Shown in pieces: positions 47,169 through 57,600 of a DNA stretch of 64,000 nucleotides. The DNA comes from Endotrypanum monterogeii. Its lineage: Eukaryota; Euglenozoa; Kinetoplastea; Trypanosomatida; Trypanosomatidae. Under the pieces are notes generated by a model. The model saw only the letters and a program-made list of their open reading frames with translations, ran no database searches and was not told where the DNA came from. Each line of letters opens with the position of its first letter. Position 1 is the stretch's first letter. Made by a program: the position numbers and the translations under genes. The DNA lies in assembly GCA_000333855.2 (NCBI GenBank), contig CM007320.1, positions 512,734 through 576,733 of the forward strand. The letters run 5' to 3'.

Positions 47169-47690
47169 CTAGCCGGCCCCCCCAGCCTCGCGTACGGTCT
47201 CGAGCTCTGCCTCCAGCTGTTTGATCTTCAGCGCGTACATGTTGCGTACTTTTTGCAGCTGCTCCGCAGCACCTTGCACTTCCAGCTCCCCTTGGAGGTT
47301 TTCCCAGCGTTTCAAGACATCCTCCGTCTGCAACACGGCGTCTTCTATGTCCTCTGCGAAGTACGTAGTGCCTACACTTTCATTGGCCTCCGAGATCAGC
47401 TCGCGGGCCTCTTCGAATGACTCCATCAGCTCGTCCAATCGCTCCTTCACTGTCAATTCCTTTTCTGCTTGCGGTGCGGTGGCGCTGGTGTGCTCACAAC
47501 GCAGAGAGGCATACAGAACACAACCGGCACGGTTCGCGTCAACCGCCGCCATCCTCGTCCTCAAGGAGGATAAATAACTTGCATGACCTCCTTGAGGCCG
47601 GCAAACAAGCGGCGCAGTGACTGTCACTGCCTTGATGATACACCGTTGCCTGCCACCTTGAAGGCAACCTAGTACACTACTAGCCCACAT
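47169..47690 (-). CDS. Small coiled-coil protein, predicted mitochondrial
   Basis: A 173-aa protein, ATG to TAG, not recognised. The first 49 residues contain no acidic residue but several Arg, Lys, Cys and Ser, as in a mitochondrial presequence. Residues about 78-170 are almost wholly helical with heptad-like Leu/Met spacing (ERLDELMESFEEARELI, VLKRWENLQGELE, LKIKQLEAELETV), so it probably forms a coiled coil. A splice acceptor at 47791-47792 makes the ATG at 47690 the first one in the mRNA. A second in-frame ATG at 47552 (residue 47) would give a 127-aa form lacking the presequence; it lies 6 nt after a perfect 11-bp hairpin. Dual forms are therefore possible but not shown. Confidence 0.75.
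   Translation of the reverse strand: MWASSVLGCLQGGRQRCIIKAVTVTAPLVCRPQGGHASYLSSLRTRMAAVDANRAGCVLYASLRCEHTSATAPQAEKELTVKERLDELMESFEEARELISEANESVGTTYFAEDIEDAVLQTEDVLKRWENLQGELEVQGAAEQLQKVRNMYALKIKQLEAELETVREAGGAG
47559..47597 (-). other. Perfect 11-bp inverted repeat before internal ATG
   Basis: CCTCAAGGAGG at 47559-47569 pairs with CCTCCTTGAGG at 47587-47597, with a 17-nt loop. In the minus-strand mRNA the stem ends 6 nt before the in-frame ATG at 47552. The loop holds an out-of-frame ATG that opens an 8-codon frame ending in TGA inside the second arm. Confidence 0.6.
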
Positions 47691-47790
47691 GACCGACGGG
47701 AAGAAGCCTCACCCGACGGTGCGTCCACGGGAGGCACTGAAAATACACGCTCTGTGAGGGTCTGCAAGCACACTTCTGAGCAGGTTCCAC

Positions 47791-47792
47791 CT
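47791..47792 (-). promoter_or_regulatory. Predicted trans-splice acceptor of the small coiled-coil gene
   Basis: On the minus strand a pyrimidine tract of about 35 bases (47845 down to 47812) is followed by GGTTAG; this is the first AG. It gives a 100-nt 5' UTR to the ATG at 47690. The region has another AG (TATTTTCAG near 47738) that would also keep that ATG. Confidence 0.6.
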
Positions 47793-50700
47793 AACCCACC
47801 AAAGGTCAAGCGGGAGGGGAGAGAGAAAAAAAAAAGGATAATAGCACGATGATAAAGCGAGAGGTGGGATTCAGGCATCCTATGCATACTCAGACCACTG
47901 AGTAAGGACGATGAAACAGGTACTCGGCACCACTCAACTGTGCGCCTGACACACAATGTGATCCCTAATTCACAAATGGGAAACGTAACATGGGGGCACA
48001 CTCGATGTGAGGGCGCTGCTTTTCCTTACCTTCCTTTGTTAAGGAACCCGATTGTGAGTTAGCCTATGAAATTTTTTTTTCTTCACCAACACCCTACTAC
48101 GACGACGGAGTCCACCAAGCATATCCATAGCAATCCCACAGCTTACCTGCCACAGTCGTATCACCGCCGTGTCCCCGACGGCGGGACACACCGTCATCTG
48201 ACCCTCATTCGGGCAACGAGAAAAGACTACGTCTCACTGCGCCACCCCGCCCCGCCCCTGGCGACGCAGCCGGATGAAAAACATCGCCAGAGCCACCTGC
48301 GTGGCGGCCCCGTGCTCTCGTGTGCGAGAGAGCTAGCGGTGCGCACATGCACACGCACGCTCCCCAAACCCACCGAGCTACTACGCCAGCGGGAGTCGGG
48401 GCCACACACCACACAGCGCAGCCCCACCCTCTCCTCACCGGCCACCCTCTTTGTCTGCTGCAAGCACACGCCGAGCCCTGACTGCCTTGCTCCGACACCA
48501 TACACCACATCAGCCCCGCGGCACCGCTCGCCACCACCACCACCACCACCACCACCCACCGCTTGCCGGCTGCTACAGGACACAAACGCCGACTGGGGAA
48601 AGAGTTGGGGGGCGGGAGACAGCAACGAAGACGCCGCGTCTAGGCGGGCTTCCTCGCGTGTGCCACCTGGAAAGCGTATGCGGCCTGCGCATATGACCGC
48701 CCTATCTCGAAAAGACAAAAGCCATCGGATACAGTTAGATATCAACACACGGAATGGTGGCTGCGCGCAAGCACAAAACAGAAAATGTCAGCTCACAGAC
48801 TGCTTCTCACAGAGACTGAGGCGTTGACAGCTACCCCAAAACACATCGCGTACATAGCGCGAGAGATGGTGGCTCCTCAATCACCTTTTTCAAAAAGGAA
48901 AAAAAAATGTTTCTCTGTATTGACTACAGTTAACCATGTACCTCTTTGTCTGTTCTTGGATGTTTTTCTGTTAATTCAGTGACGAGCGTCATTCATGCGC
49001 GTGGGAAAGTGAATGAAGCTATGGCCGTAACACACAAAGCAAGAAAAAAAAAAGGCCTTTTGGAGAGGAAAGGGAAGAAAAGAAATCAGACACAGAGTGA
49101 GCGGGTGCGAATATCACAGCTGAAGGCAGCGACAAACATAACGACTGCGTATTCAGCAAGATGAAAAGAGAACAGTCAATGAACACATGCACGCACATGC
49201 AATGCATACAGTGAACGGAATCGGGGGAAAACAAGACGGTCGGGTGAAAATGAAGGGAAGGGGACACAACACAGCAATCAGTCCCCCCACAAAAAAAGGA
49301 AATAAGCGCAACATAAAACACCGCAGACAATAAGTAGATGAAGACAAAACAAGATTCGGCAGCATCACGACCCAGAAAAAGGATTTTGAGAGGCAGAGAG
49401 AAAAAAAAAAAGAGGCGCCGTCGTCACGCACCGCTCAGTCCGCCGAACATGTCAGACACACACCAACTTCTTTTTCGATACCCACCTACAAGACAGTCTT
49501 TCGGCAGCATTAAACAAAAGGGAGGAGACCAATAACAGGAACAAGACAGCATACGTGCTTGTCTACGGGAGCCTAGTGGCTTCCAGATGAAATCCATCAT
49601 TTCTTTTATTCAAATTTTTACCACTTCTCCCCGTGCCGCAATATTTCGTGTAACAAAACCCGAAGAAAAGCACCACCATCCCTCTCCCCTCGGGAACCCA
49701 CCCCCCGTGTGGTGCTTAAGTCGATTCAGACTACGGCTACAGCCACACCTACTCAGTCATCAGAGCACAGCCACTCTACTTGGAGTACTCGTACCAAATA
49801 GGGCAGGAGGGGCCTGGACGTAGTCCTCTCCAGGTCCCACTACACCATTGCCATTCACGGAGTTGGGCACCCATAAAAAAAAAAAAATCGTCCCTGCAGG
49901 TCACTTAAAAAGAAAAGAAAAAAAAGCCGAGCTGATTCCGCACCGCAGAAAGTAGTGGTAAACCTCTGCTTTTCCTTATATGGGAAGCACGAGACTCTTT
50001 TTTTCTTTTCAATATCACCTGAACTGTTGTGTGGGTAGGAACAGAAAGGGAGGGGGGGGAAGGGGGAAGGGGAGGGGAGGGGTAAAGGATGTTCACAAAC
50101 GCCAGGAGGTCTTGTATGGTGCTCGCGCTACCACGCTGACAAGTTTTCCGTCATCCAAATGGATGTCCACCCTGAGTTTCTGAAAGTGGAGGAAATGAAG
50201 CACCAGAAATAACACCACAGGGTTGAAGCAAGAGGGAAAAAGAAAAGAAGATAAGTCGCCATGATAAGCACACGCATCTGCTCATAATTGTGTCCACAGA
50301 AAATATTTGAAAAAGGGTGAGTAAGCAAAATAAAGGAATTTTTTTTCTTCTCGAGGAAAATGGAGAATATGAAAATGCGAATATAAAACCGAAAAAAAAA
50401 AAACAACTAACTTTCAACACGAAAGAAAAAGCACTGAGATGACGGCACAGGATTGAGCTGTCCTTCAGTGGCATCCCCCGTTCGTCGGCGCTGATATACG
50501 TAGTCAAATATAATATTAATACTAATATATATACATATATATATATATATATATTTGCGTGTGCGCGTTGTATGTCACAGATAAAAGTGGCAACAGCTCT
50601 TCTGGAGAAGCACCTGTTCGCGCATCCCATTTTTTTTCCATTTTTCAGTGCTTTTCCCGATTTCATTAAGATGAGTGTGTTTTCGTCTCTCCATGTCACG

Positions 50701-53105
50701 CGGCTGTGAGCGACAAACCCACCTGACAAACTCCTTTTTGCTCTATTGTGAAACATCTCATGATCCCTTTTCACAAACAGGGAAGGGAGATATCTGGTAT
50801 GGCTCATAAACGTGACTCGTAATGGTTGCTGGGGGGGGGGGGGGGATGGATTCGTTTACCTTTCCTCCGTCCAGTAGATGTATGCTGTACACCCTTCACC
50901 CCAGCAATGCTGCCCTGTATGGGCGAGAGAGGATAGCGACGCTACAGAAGCCTTCCAAGACGCCCTTCAGTATTTCATTAACCCCACCACCACCACCCTG
51001 CCCTGCCCTGCCCTGACCCCCTACTAAGAGCCACCGAAGAGGCTAACTGTGGACACAGGGAAGGCGTTTGAGAGAGGGAAGGGAGGAAAGGGTGCGTGTG
51101 CCCAGCTAAACGTGGTAGAGAGATTTAAAAAATGCACGCGTCGTAGGCGTCTGATCAGCCAGATCAACATTATGGTGAAGGTGAAAGAAAACACGCAAAC
51201 AACAAACAAAAGAAGGGCGAAGGAAACGAAATGCAACACATATCTCATACGGACGCTCTTTCTTCGCACCATCAGCACAGTGAAAAGAAAAAAAAAACGG
51301 GTTGCGGGATTACAGAAAAGATGGGGGGGGGGGAATAACATAAGAGGGGAAGATGGATATAGAGGGAAGAGCAGGGGAAAGGTAAACGCCTGAAGACATA
51401 CATACTCCCCTCTGTTCTTGTCCCTCCTTCCCTTCTGCCCACCTTCCCTTCGCCGCACTAGCTAAAGAGGACACATACATCACTTCTTGCCATCCATCTG
51501 AGCAACATCAAAACAACAAGTGCCAGGACCCTGAACAACAAGCGCACCCCATCCGTGAGGGGCAGGGGTGAAGAAAGGGCCAAAAAAAAAAAAAGAAGAC
51601 CCATTTACTAGAGTTAGTGTGGACGGAAAAAAAAAAAACATGTGCGAGGTATGGGGGAGGGGGGGAGGGGAGAGTGAGATATGCGGCTTTTAAGAGGAAG
51701 GGGGGGACCAGCAAACGATAGCACTCACCACCAGAATGCAACTGATAATTGGATCGTGAACCCCGCATTAGACGAGCCTCGATAGGAGCATGAAGCACTT
51801 CTAGTACGGTTTGTGCTCCTACTACACTGAAACAGAACATGCAGCTAAACAGCTGGCGTCTGCAGTAGCTTCTGCCGCCATCTCCTGAGGGCTGCCAACA
51901 TACATTCGTCGAAATACATAGTTCACATGAGAAAAATCACAAGAAAAAAGAGCGAAGAGAAAAAACTGAGTCACCAAATAAAAAACCCAAGACCCTCAGA
52001 GAGGCATGCTAACAGCGGCAGAAAAAAAAACACATGTAATGGAGATACTCAACTTCAAAATAAACAACCGAGATATGGACAGTCATCGAATGAAACAGAG
52101 GCGAACGTCTGAGAGGTGCGGGGGGTGGCTCAGTCAAAACGAATTAAACAAAAAGGTGAAGGGTCCCCACATGCACATATATACACACACACACACACAC
52201 TTACGCACGCCGACTCACCTGCATTCCATCGAAGAACAAAAGAAAAAAAAAACACTTGTTTTCATTTTTCTCATCCGCTTCAAGTATTCAACTCTTCAGT
52301 ACCGATACCCCGAAGAGCACGCAACGCCCAGGTGGAATGTGACGACCACAGCAACCAGTGATTGAGAAAAGGGATCATCACAGTATGGGCAGATATCTCA
52401 AAATACACGAGGGCATCAGCAAACTGAAACCAGGAAACACTCCACGCGACGCAGCCATGAAACATACAGATCAATGAATCTCAGAAAAAAAATAAAAGGA
52501 ATGAATGGAAAAAAAAAAGAGTTGAAGTCCGAGAGCCACATACAGACACACACCCTAACCTATACAAACGCACCTACAGTCAGTAACATGAAAAAACAAA
52601 ACAGTATATGTACATGACAAAAGAAGAAAAGAAAGGCGGACAGAGGCGTCTCTCACTTCCTTCTCCACCATCACAACTGCCCTCTGCCCATTTAACCCGC
52701 CCTACGTAGCGATTGCCACGTCACAGGGTGGAATAGCCCACACACACACACACACACCTCAACCCCAGTCCGCCTTCTTCGCCACCAGAAAAAAAAAAGA
52801 GTAACAATGAAGCTCACACATCCGGCCACAGTGTGTCGACGTGCGACAAAGGTGAAATGCTCACTGTGAAAAATGCTCGTAGAGAAAAGAAACAGACCAC
52901 AGACCTAGTCTAGAGAAAACACAAGTGCGCAGCCCCCCCCCCCTCCTGGCCCCACTCCTCAGCAGCCACTTGTGTGCGACGTGACACACACGAGTCAGCG
53001 ACATGCCATAACGCCTATGTGGGGAAATGACCTCAGCATATGTTTTTCTTTTGTTTTTTGGCCGGTGTGATTGGAGGTATAGACCTTCTGCCGTGCGGCC
53101 AGGAA
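47793..53105. other. 5.3-kb gene-free stretch downstream of Nek kinase A
   Basis: No convincing gene. The longest frame (50151-50807, minus, 218 codons) translates TA and poly-A repeats into Ile-Tyr and Phe runs. Plus-strand A and G homopolymers are very frequent, that is, pyrimidine runs in the transcript. It contains a 551-bp SIDER-like repeat at 48111-48661, TA repeats at about 50523-50553 and CA repeats near 52188-52200 and 52740-52757. It should hold a very long 3' UTR of Nek kinase A, or an undetected non-coding RNA. Confidence 0.55.
48111..48661 (+). mobile_element. SIDER-like short degenerate retroposon, copy 1
   Basis: A 551-bp element about 98% identical to 57230-57785; I count about ten substitutions and one 5-bp indel (an extra CGCCC in copy 2 near 57370). 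Length and setting (long non-coding stretch downstream of a gene) fit the SIDER family of Leishmania. From 48252 the sequence CCCCTGGCGACGCAGCCGG, then GCCACCTGCGTGGC, then GAGAGAGCTAGC resembles in order the 5' signature (Pr77-type, about 79 nt) of ingi/L1Tc-related retroposons as I remember it, so I read it as plus-oriented, opposite to the genes. A (CAC)n run at about 48532-48558 gives a spurious poly-His frame. No target-site duplication is clear. Assignment to SIDER needs a library search. Confidence 0.6.
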
Positions 53106-54611
53106 TTACATGTCATCGCCATCCCCAATGCCCAATACGTCTTGAATTTTTTCCATCCAAAGGTCTCGCTCCATTTCACTTTTAGTTTGGAAAGAGAGAC
53201 GTTTTCCTGTCTTGAAGGCGACTGCAAAGACATACGAGGCATTGCAGCCTGTATATTTGGCTGGCACAGGGAAGGCGTCCTCCAGCTCCGCAAAGGGTGT
53301 CGAGATACACTGTTGCTCCATGGTCTCCTTTGAAATTGCCAGCACCATATCCAAAGTCTTGAACTTTGGGTTAATATCGAGCACCGTCTGCCCGTCAGCG
53401 AGCTCGGCACGAATGCATAAATAGCGTTTTTTCCATACCATGTCGCTACTCTGCTTCTTCACAGTACCCTCGTGAATTGTGAGGCCCCCGATTGACGTTG
53501 TCAGCGGAGTAGCGCCTTCAAGAATCGTGGTGGATGCCGTCACCGAGCTACCGGAACTCTCCTCCATCATGCGTTGGATCTGACGCTTCTCCGTCACCAA
53601 GAGCCGCTTCGTCTCCTGGATCTGGCTCGATATCGAGTCGCGCAGAGCACCCTGGAAAGCCGGTTGTGTCTGAACGATCTCCAGCAGCCCTGACAAGAAA
53701 AGTTTGCAAATGGGCATGTTAAGGAGTCGGCTGCTTGACGGACGGCGTGTCGGGTCACCGCTTAGTAGCGCCGTGACGATATCGCGCATCTCAGGGCTAA
53801 TGTTATTCGGAAGGGGATCGAAGCGACCGGCAAGTGTCTTGTGCATTACCTCATGCATGTTTGCTCCATCGAATGGGCGCTTCAGCGTCAGCAGCTCGTA
53901 CAGCAGCACGCCGAGTGAGAACATATCCGCCTTTTTGCTATAGGGGGAGCGGCGCCAAATCTCTGGTGCTACATAATAGGGCGTGCCGCAAAACGTGCGA
54001 CCAACGTCATCGCTTACAGTATTCGCATACATCTTGCTAAAACCGAAGTCGCCAAGCTTCACGAGACCGTTGCTGCATAGCAGAATATTGGCGCTTTTGA
54101 TGTCGCGATGAATCATGTGTTTCGAGTGAACGTGGTGCACAGCCAGTAGCACCTGGAGAAATAGCAAACCTGCCTCGTGCTCACGAAATGTGCGACCGGT
54201 CCGTGCACGGCTTTTAATCTCTTGACGAAGATCACCGGCGTTCGCGTAATCCAGCACCAACGCAATCATGAGCACAGCCTCTGGGTTGCTAAGATCATGC
54301 TTCGCCAGGTCTTCGTGGCATTTCACGATAGAGAAGAAATCACAGTTCAGCAAGCAATCCACTTCTGCTTGCGCGCGGTTTTTATCGGCTTCGGACATGC
54401 CTTCCATATCCACACACTTTACGGCAAATCCCTCGCCGTCTGAAACACGCTTCGCACAGAGAACTGTACCAGTCGCACCAGAGCCCAGTACACGGCTAAT
54501 CCAATACTTTTTGCCCTGCTCCCGTGCGGTTGCCTCGTCTTTTGCAAACGTGTCTGGAAAGGTTCGGCACACACGGCCGATCATGGCGTCACCAGTGCTA
54601 CCACCTGACAT
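53106..54611 (-). CDS. Nek-family Ser/Thr protein kinase with PH domain (kinase A)
   Basis: A 501-aa protein, ATG to TAA. Kinase landmarks are all present: Gly loop LGSGATGTV at 42-50, Lys65 (FAVK), HRDIKSAN with Asp170, DFGFSK with Asp188, APE at 215-217 and Arg in RRPSS near 290. A C-terminal PH domain spans about 380-495 (EGTVKKQSSDMVWKKRYLCI to LWMEKIQDVLGIG). This layout is that of the trypanosome NRKA/NRKB kinases, which are NIMA-related. It probably phosphorylates Ser/Thr targets at a membrane or cytoskeletal site selected by the PH domain. It is paired with kinase B (59424-60929), of equal length and layout. Residues about 115-249 are nearly identical to kinase B at DNA level, whereas the rest is diverged. 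Confidence 0.93.
   Translation of the reverse strand: MSGGSTGDAMIGRVCRTFPDTFAKDEATAREQGKKYWISRVLGSGATGTVLCAKRVSDGEGFAVKCVDMEGMSEADKNRAQAEVDCLLNCDFFSIVKCHEDLAKHDLSNPEAVLMIALVLDYANAGDLRQEIKSRARTGRTFREHEAGLLFLQVLLAVHHVHSKHMIHRDIKSANILLCSNGLVKLGDFGFSKMYANTVSDDVGRTFCGTPYYVAPEIWRRSPYSKKADMFSLGVLLYELLTLKRPFDGANMHEVMHKTLAGRFDPLPNNISPEMRDIVTALLSGDPTRRPSSSRLLNMPICKLFLSGLLEIVQTQPAFQGALRDSISSQIQETKRLLVTEKRQIQRMMEESSGSSVTASTTILEGATPLTTSIGGLTIHEGTVKKQSSDMVWKKRYLCIRAELADGQTVLDINPKFKTLDMVLAISKETMEQQCISTPFAELEDAFPVPAKYTGCNASYVFAVAFKTGKRLSFQTKSEMERDLWMEKIQDVLGIGDGDDM
53866..54269 (-). repeat. 404-bp tract shared with kinase B (copy A)
   Basis: Identical to 60169-60572 at 403 of 404 positions by direct reading; the one difference is T at 54191 against C at 60494 (plus strand), giving Thr141 in A and Ala146 in B. 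Similarity falls sharply at both ends. The tract covers the catalytic core from the hinge to just past the APE motif. Confidence 0.9.
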
Positions 54612-57600
54612 GATCCTTTTGGGGGAAGTTCAGAGAGGAGAAAAGAACACAGCTACACCCACACACACACACACACACACTTACACGCCCACGAAGGTAA
54701 CAAAAAGGGGGAGATATAAAATTAAAAAGTGAAAAAGGAAAACGGGTGTGTGCACGGGTGCTCTGATGATGCCTAATCACACCAGAACACTACTAGCACA
54801 GGGGGCGGAAAAATAGTTCCGTTGTGCGTGTGCGTATGTGTTTTTTTTTTTTTCAAGTTTCTCCAAGGAAACGAATGCCAGAGACATGTAACGAGAAAAA
54901 AACAAAGTGAAGAACAAATGTGCAGAGAGGAGAAGGAAGAGGAGGTTGAATGCCATATGACAACTAGGAACAGTGTTTTCGCACAGTCGAGGAGTTTTTC
55001 TTTCTTGTTCACAGGAGCAGAAAACGATGCAGAAGCATCATCATCTCAAGCAAGTTGGGGAGAAGAGATTTCTGGTCGAGGTGTGAAGAGGGTATTGAAA
55101 GGGCGACTGCATAACACCCGGTGTGGGGGAACAAACTCGATCGTGATCTGTCCAGATCTTTGCAAGTCATCCTCCCTTTGAGGCGCGGGGCGTTTTCTGC
55201 TTGTTTGTGTATGATTTTGTGCTTCTTTCACCTGACCGTGTCATATATGTACCTTGAAGATGGCAAGGAGAGCGGTGACGTGGGTTGACAGAAGACACAG
55301 CGAAATCCAACGGCAGCTTGCCGCAAGCAGGTGGTGGAAAAAAAAAAAAGCGCGTCAAACGGACTCAAGCTGATGAGTGATCCCTTCCACAACACCACCA
55401 AAGCAGGGGTTACACCACTACCTCTAAGCCTTGCGGCACAGGAGAACGCACAGCAATGAAAAGAAACGAGATTCCTCTTTTATTTCAACATCAGATTTGC
55501 AGTCCTGCAAGTACGGAAAAGAAGTCCCCTATCTCGCTTTTTTTTTTCTTGACTGTACTTGTGCATCTCCCACCACTCGCCCCTAGGAAGCTAGCGGCCT
55601 CGCACGAATCAAATAAAAAAAAGATCTCCACCCAAACCGAGTCAGTAAAAATAGAGCTGCTCTTATGAGCTACTGAAGCCTACCGTTCTTGACCACGAAT
55701 GCATGAAAAAAATATATATATGCATTACCCCCCGCGCATACCAAACAAAAAAATATATATGCCGTCACCCTCCAACTGCTTCGAGCATCGTATTATGCTC
55801 ACAACCAAAAAGGGGAAGATTGACACGTACAAAGCCATCGTTCGTTTCACAGAATGCATTGTGAAGCGCAATGAGACGTATATTCATGAAATCCAATATC
55901 ACGTCTTCTTGCACACACACACGAACTTAATAATGGAGATCGGCCGACAAAGATGGCAGTGAAGACGGTGAATCTTCCGTTGGACTTGGACGTGAACAGC
56001 CCTTTCTATACATATATGTTCATATGTATATATTTATATAGATGAATAGATATTTTTTCAAATGCATTTAGTTCTATTATTGAGCTAATCACATCGCCCG
56101 GCTCCAGAGACCTCAAACAAAGGTGATTTCTCTCATTCAAGAACAAAAGAAAAAGAGATGAGGAGAAACGGGTGAAAAACAAATGAGGAAACCCTTCACG
56201 TCTACCCACGCATCCCATATGCACATACAGACCTAACGCACAGGGGAAAAAATTCTTCCTCCTCCCCCCGCCTTTCAGATTCATGGAAAAAAAAAAGGAA
56301 AAGATTTTACCTAGAAAGAACCCAAGGCCAGTAAATAAATAGAAAAATCGGACATGGGGTGAAGATAAAAACAGCAACTAGGATGCCACATGCAGTTCAT
56401 CGAGCCTGATATCGCCCGTGGAGGCGGAAAAAAAAAAAAGAAGAAACAACTTTAGAAAGATCTGAGCAAAAAAATCGCGGTAAGAGGAAAACAAAAGACG
56501 TACATTTGGAATTCCACAGCAATAAGACAGACAATGACGCAACATAGTTCTTTCCACAAGTAATCTGTGTGCGTCAAAGCAGAAACAATTTTTTAAAAGG
56601 TCTTATTTTCATGGAACCGTTTTGGACACACGTGATAATAGAGAAAAAAAATACTTCGTATTCACCAGGGAATACACAACTCTCCATGAAGACGAGATAT
56701 ATAATAAAAAATATATATAAAATAATAAGTATATACTGAAGTTCGCATGGTCCACTCGAGGAATATATTATGTTCTCTGACAAGGCAGTGCCACCACATG
56801 CGCAGTTATCTCAGCACTGGTGGGGCACGAAAAACCTCGGGCACGCTCACTTTCACACGCACAAGCACACGAAAACACACGATGGAGCACGTCTACTCGA
56901 AACAATAGACAAGGACGGCGAAATTTTCTCCCCACGATCGTGAGACGCTGGTTCGAAAAAATGTCCGGTGGAGTATCGACAATCTATCCCCCATGGCAAA
57001 AAAAAAAGAAACAGTAACACAAAAAAGCACCTGTCAAGAGAACCTCCGTCCTCCAAAAAAAAAAGAAATTACAGCAGGGGCACTCCAGTGATAACAGCCA
57101 AATAAATAGTGAGTAGGGGTGAAACAACAAGCGACTGGAGCGTCATGGCAGGAACCAGAGTGATACTAGCGGTCTCAGTCAGAGATCGCAACACTCTGTC
57201 TCCAGATGAAAACCCTCACCACAAAGCGATCTACCAAGCGCATGCATAGCAATCCCGCAGCTTACCTGCCACAGTCGTATCACCGCCGTGTCCCCGACGG
57301 CGGGACACACCGTCATCTGACCCTCATTCGGGCAACGAGAAGAGACTACGTCTCACTGCGCCACCCCGCCCCGCCCCGCCCCTGGCGACGCAGCCGGATG
57401 AAAAACATCGCCAGAGCCACCTGCGTGGCGGCCCCGTGCTCTCGTGTGCGAGAGAGCTAGCGGTGCGCACATGCACACGCACGCTCCCCAAACCCACCGA
57501 GCTATTACGCCAGCGGGAGTCGGGGCCACACACCACACAGCGCAGCCCCACCCTCTCAACACCGGCCACCCTCTTTGTCTGCTGCAAGCACACGCCGAGC

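Noticed and set aside
48205..48748. Several open frames over the SIDER-like repeat, including poly-His, poly-Pro and poly-Val frames
   Set aside because: All frames are open because of the (CAC)n run and high GC content, and the same frames recur in copy 2 with the repeat. There is no conserved protein.
50151..50807. 218-codon minus-strand open frame in the 5.3-kb gene-free stretch
   Set aside because: Its protein is made of Ile-Tyr and Phe runs from a TA repeat and A homopolymers, has no domain, and starts in AT-rich sequence without a convincing splice site.
56940..56965. GGTTCGAA motif that resembles the T-loop of a tRNA
   Set aside because: No acceptor stem, anticodon arm or D arm can be placed around it; similar motifs in coding genes are chance.
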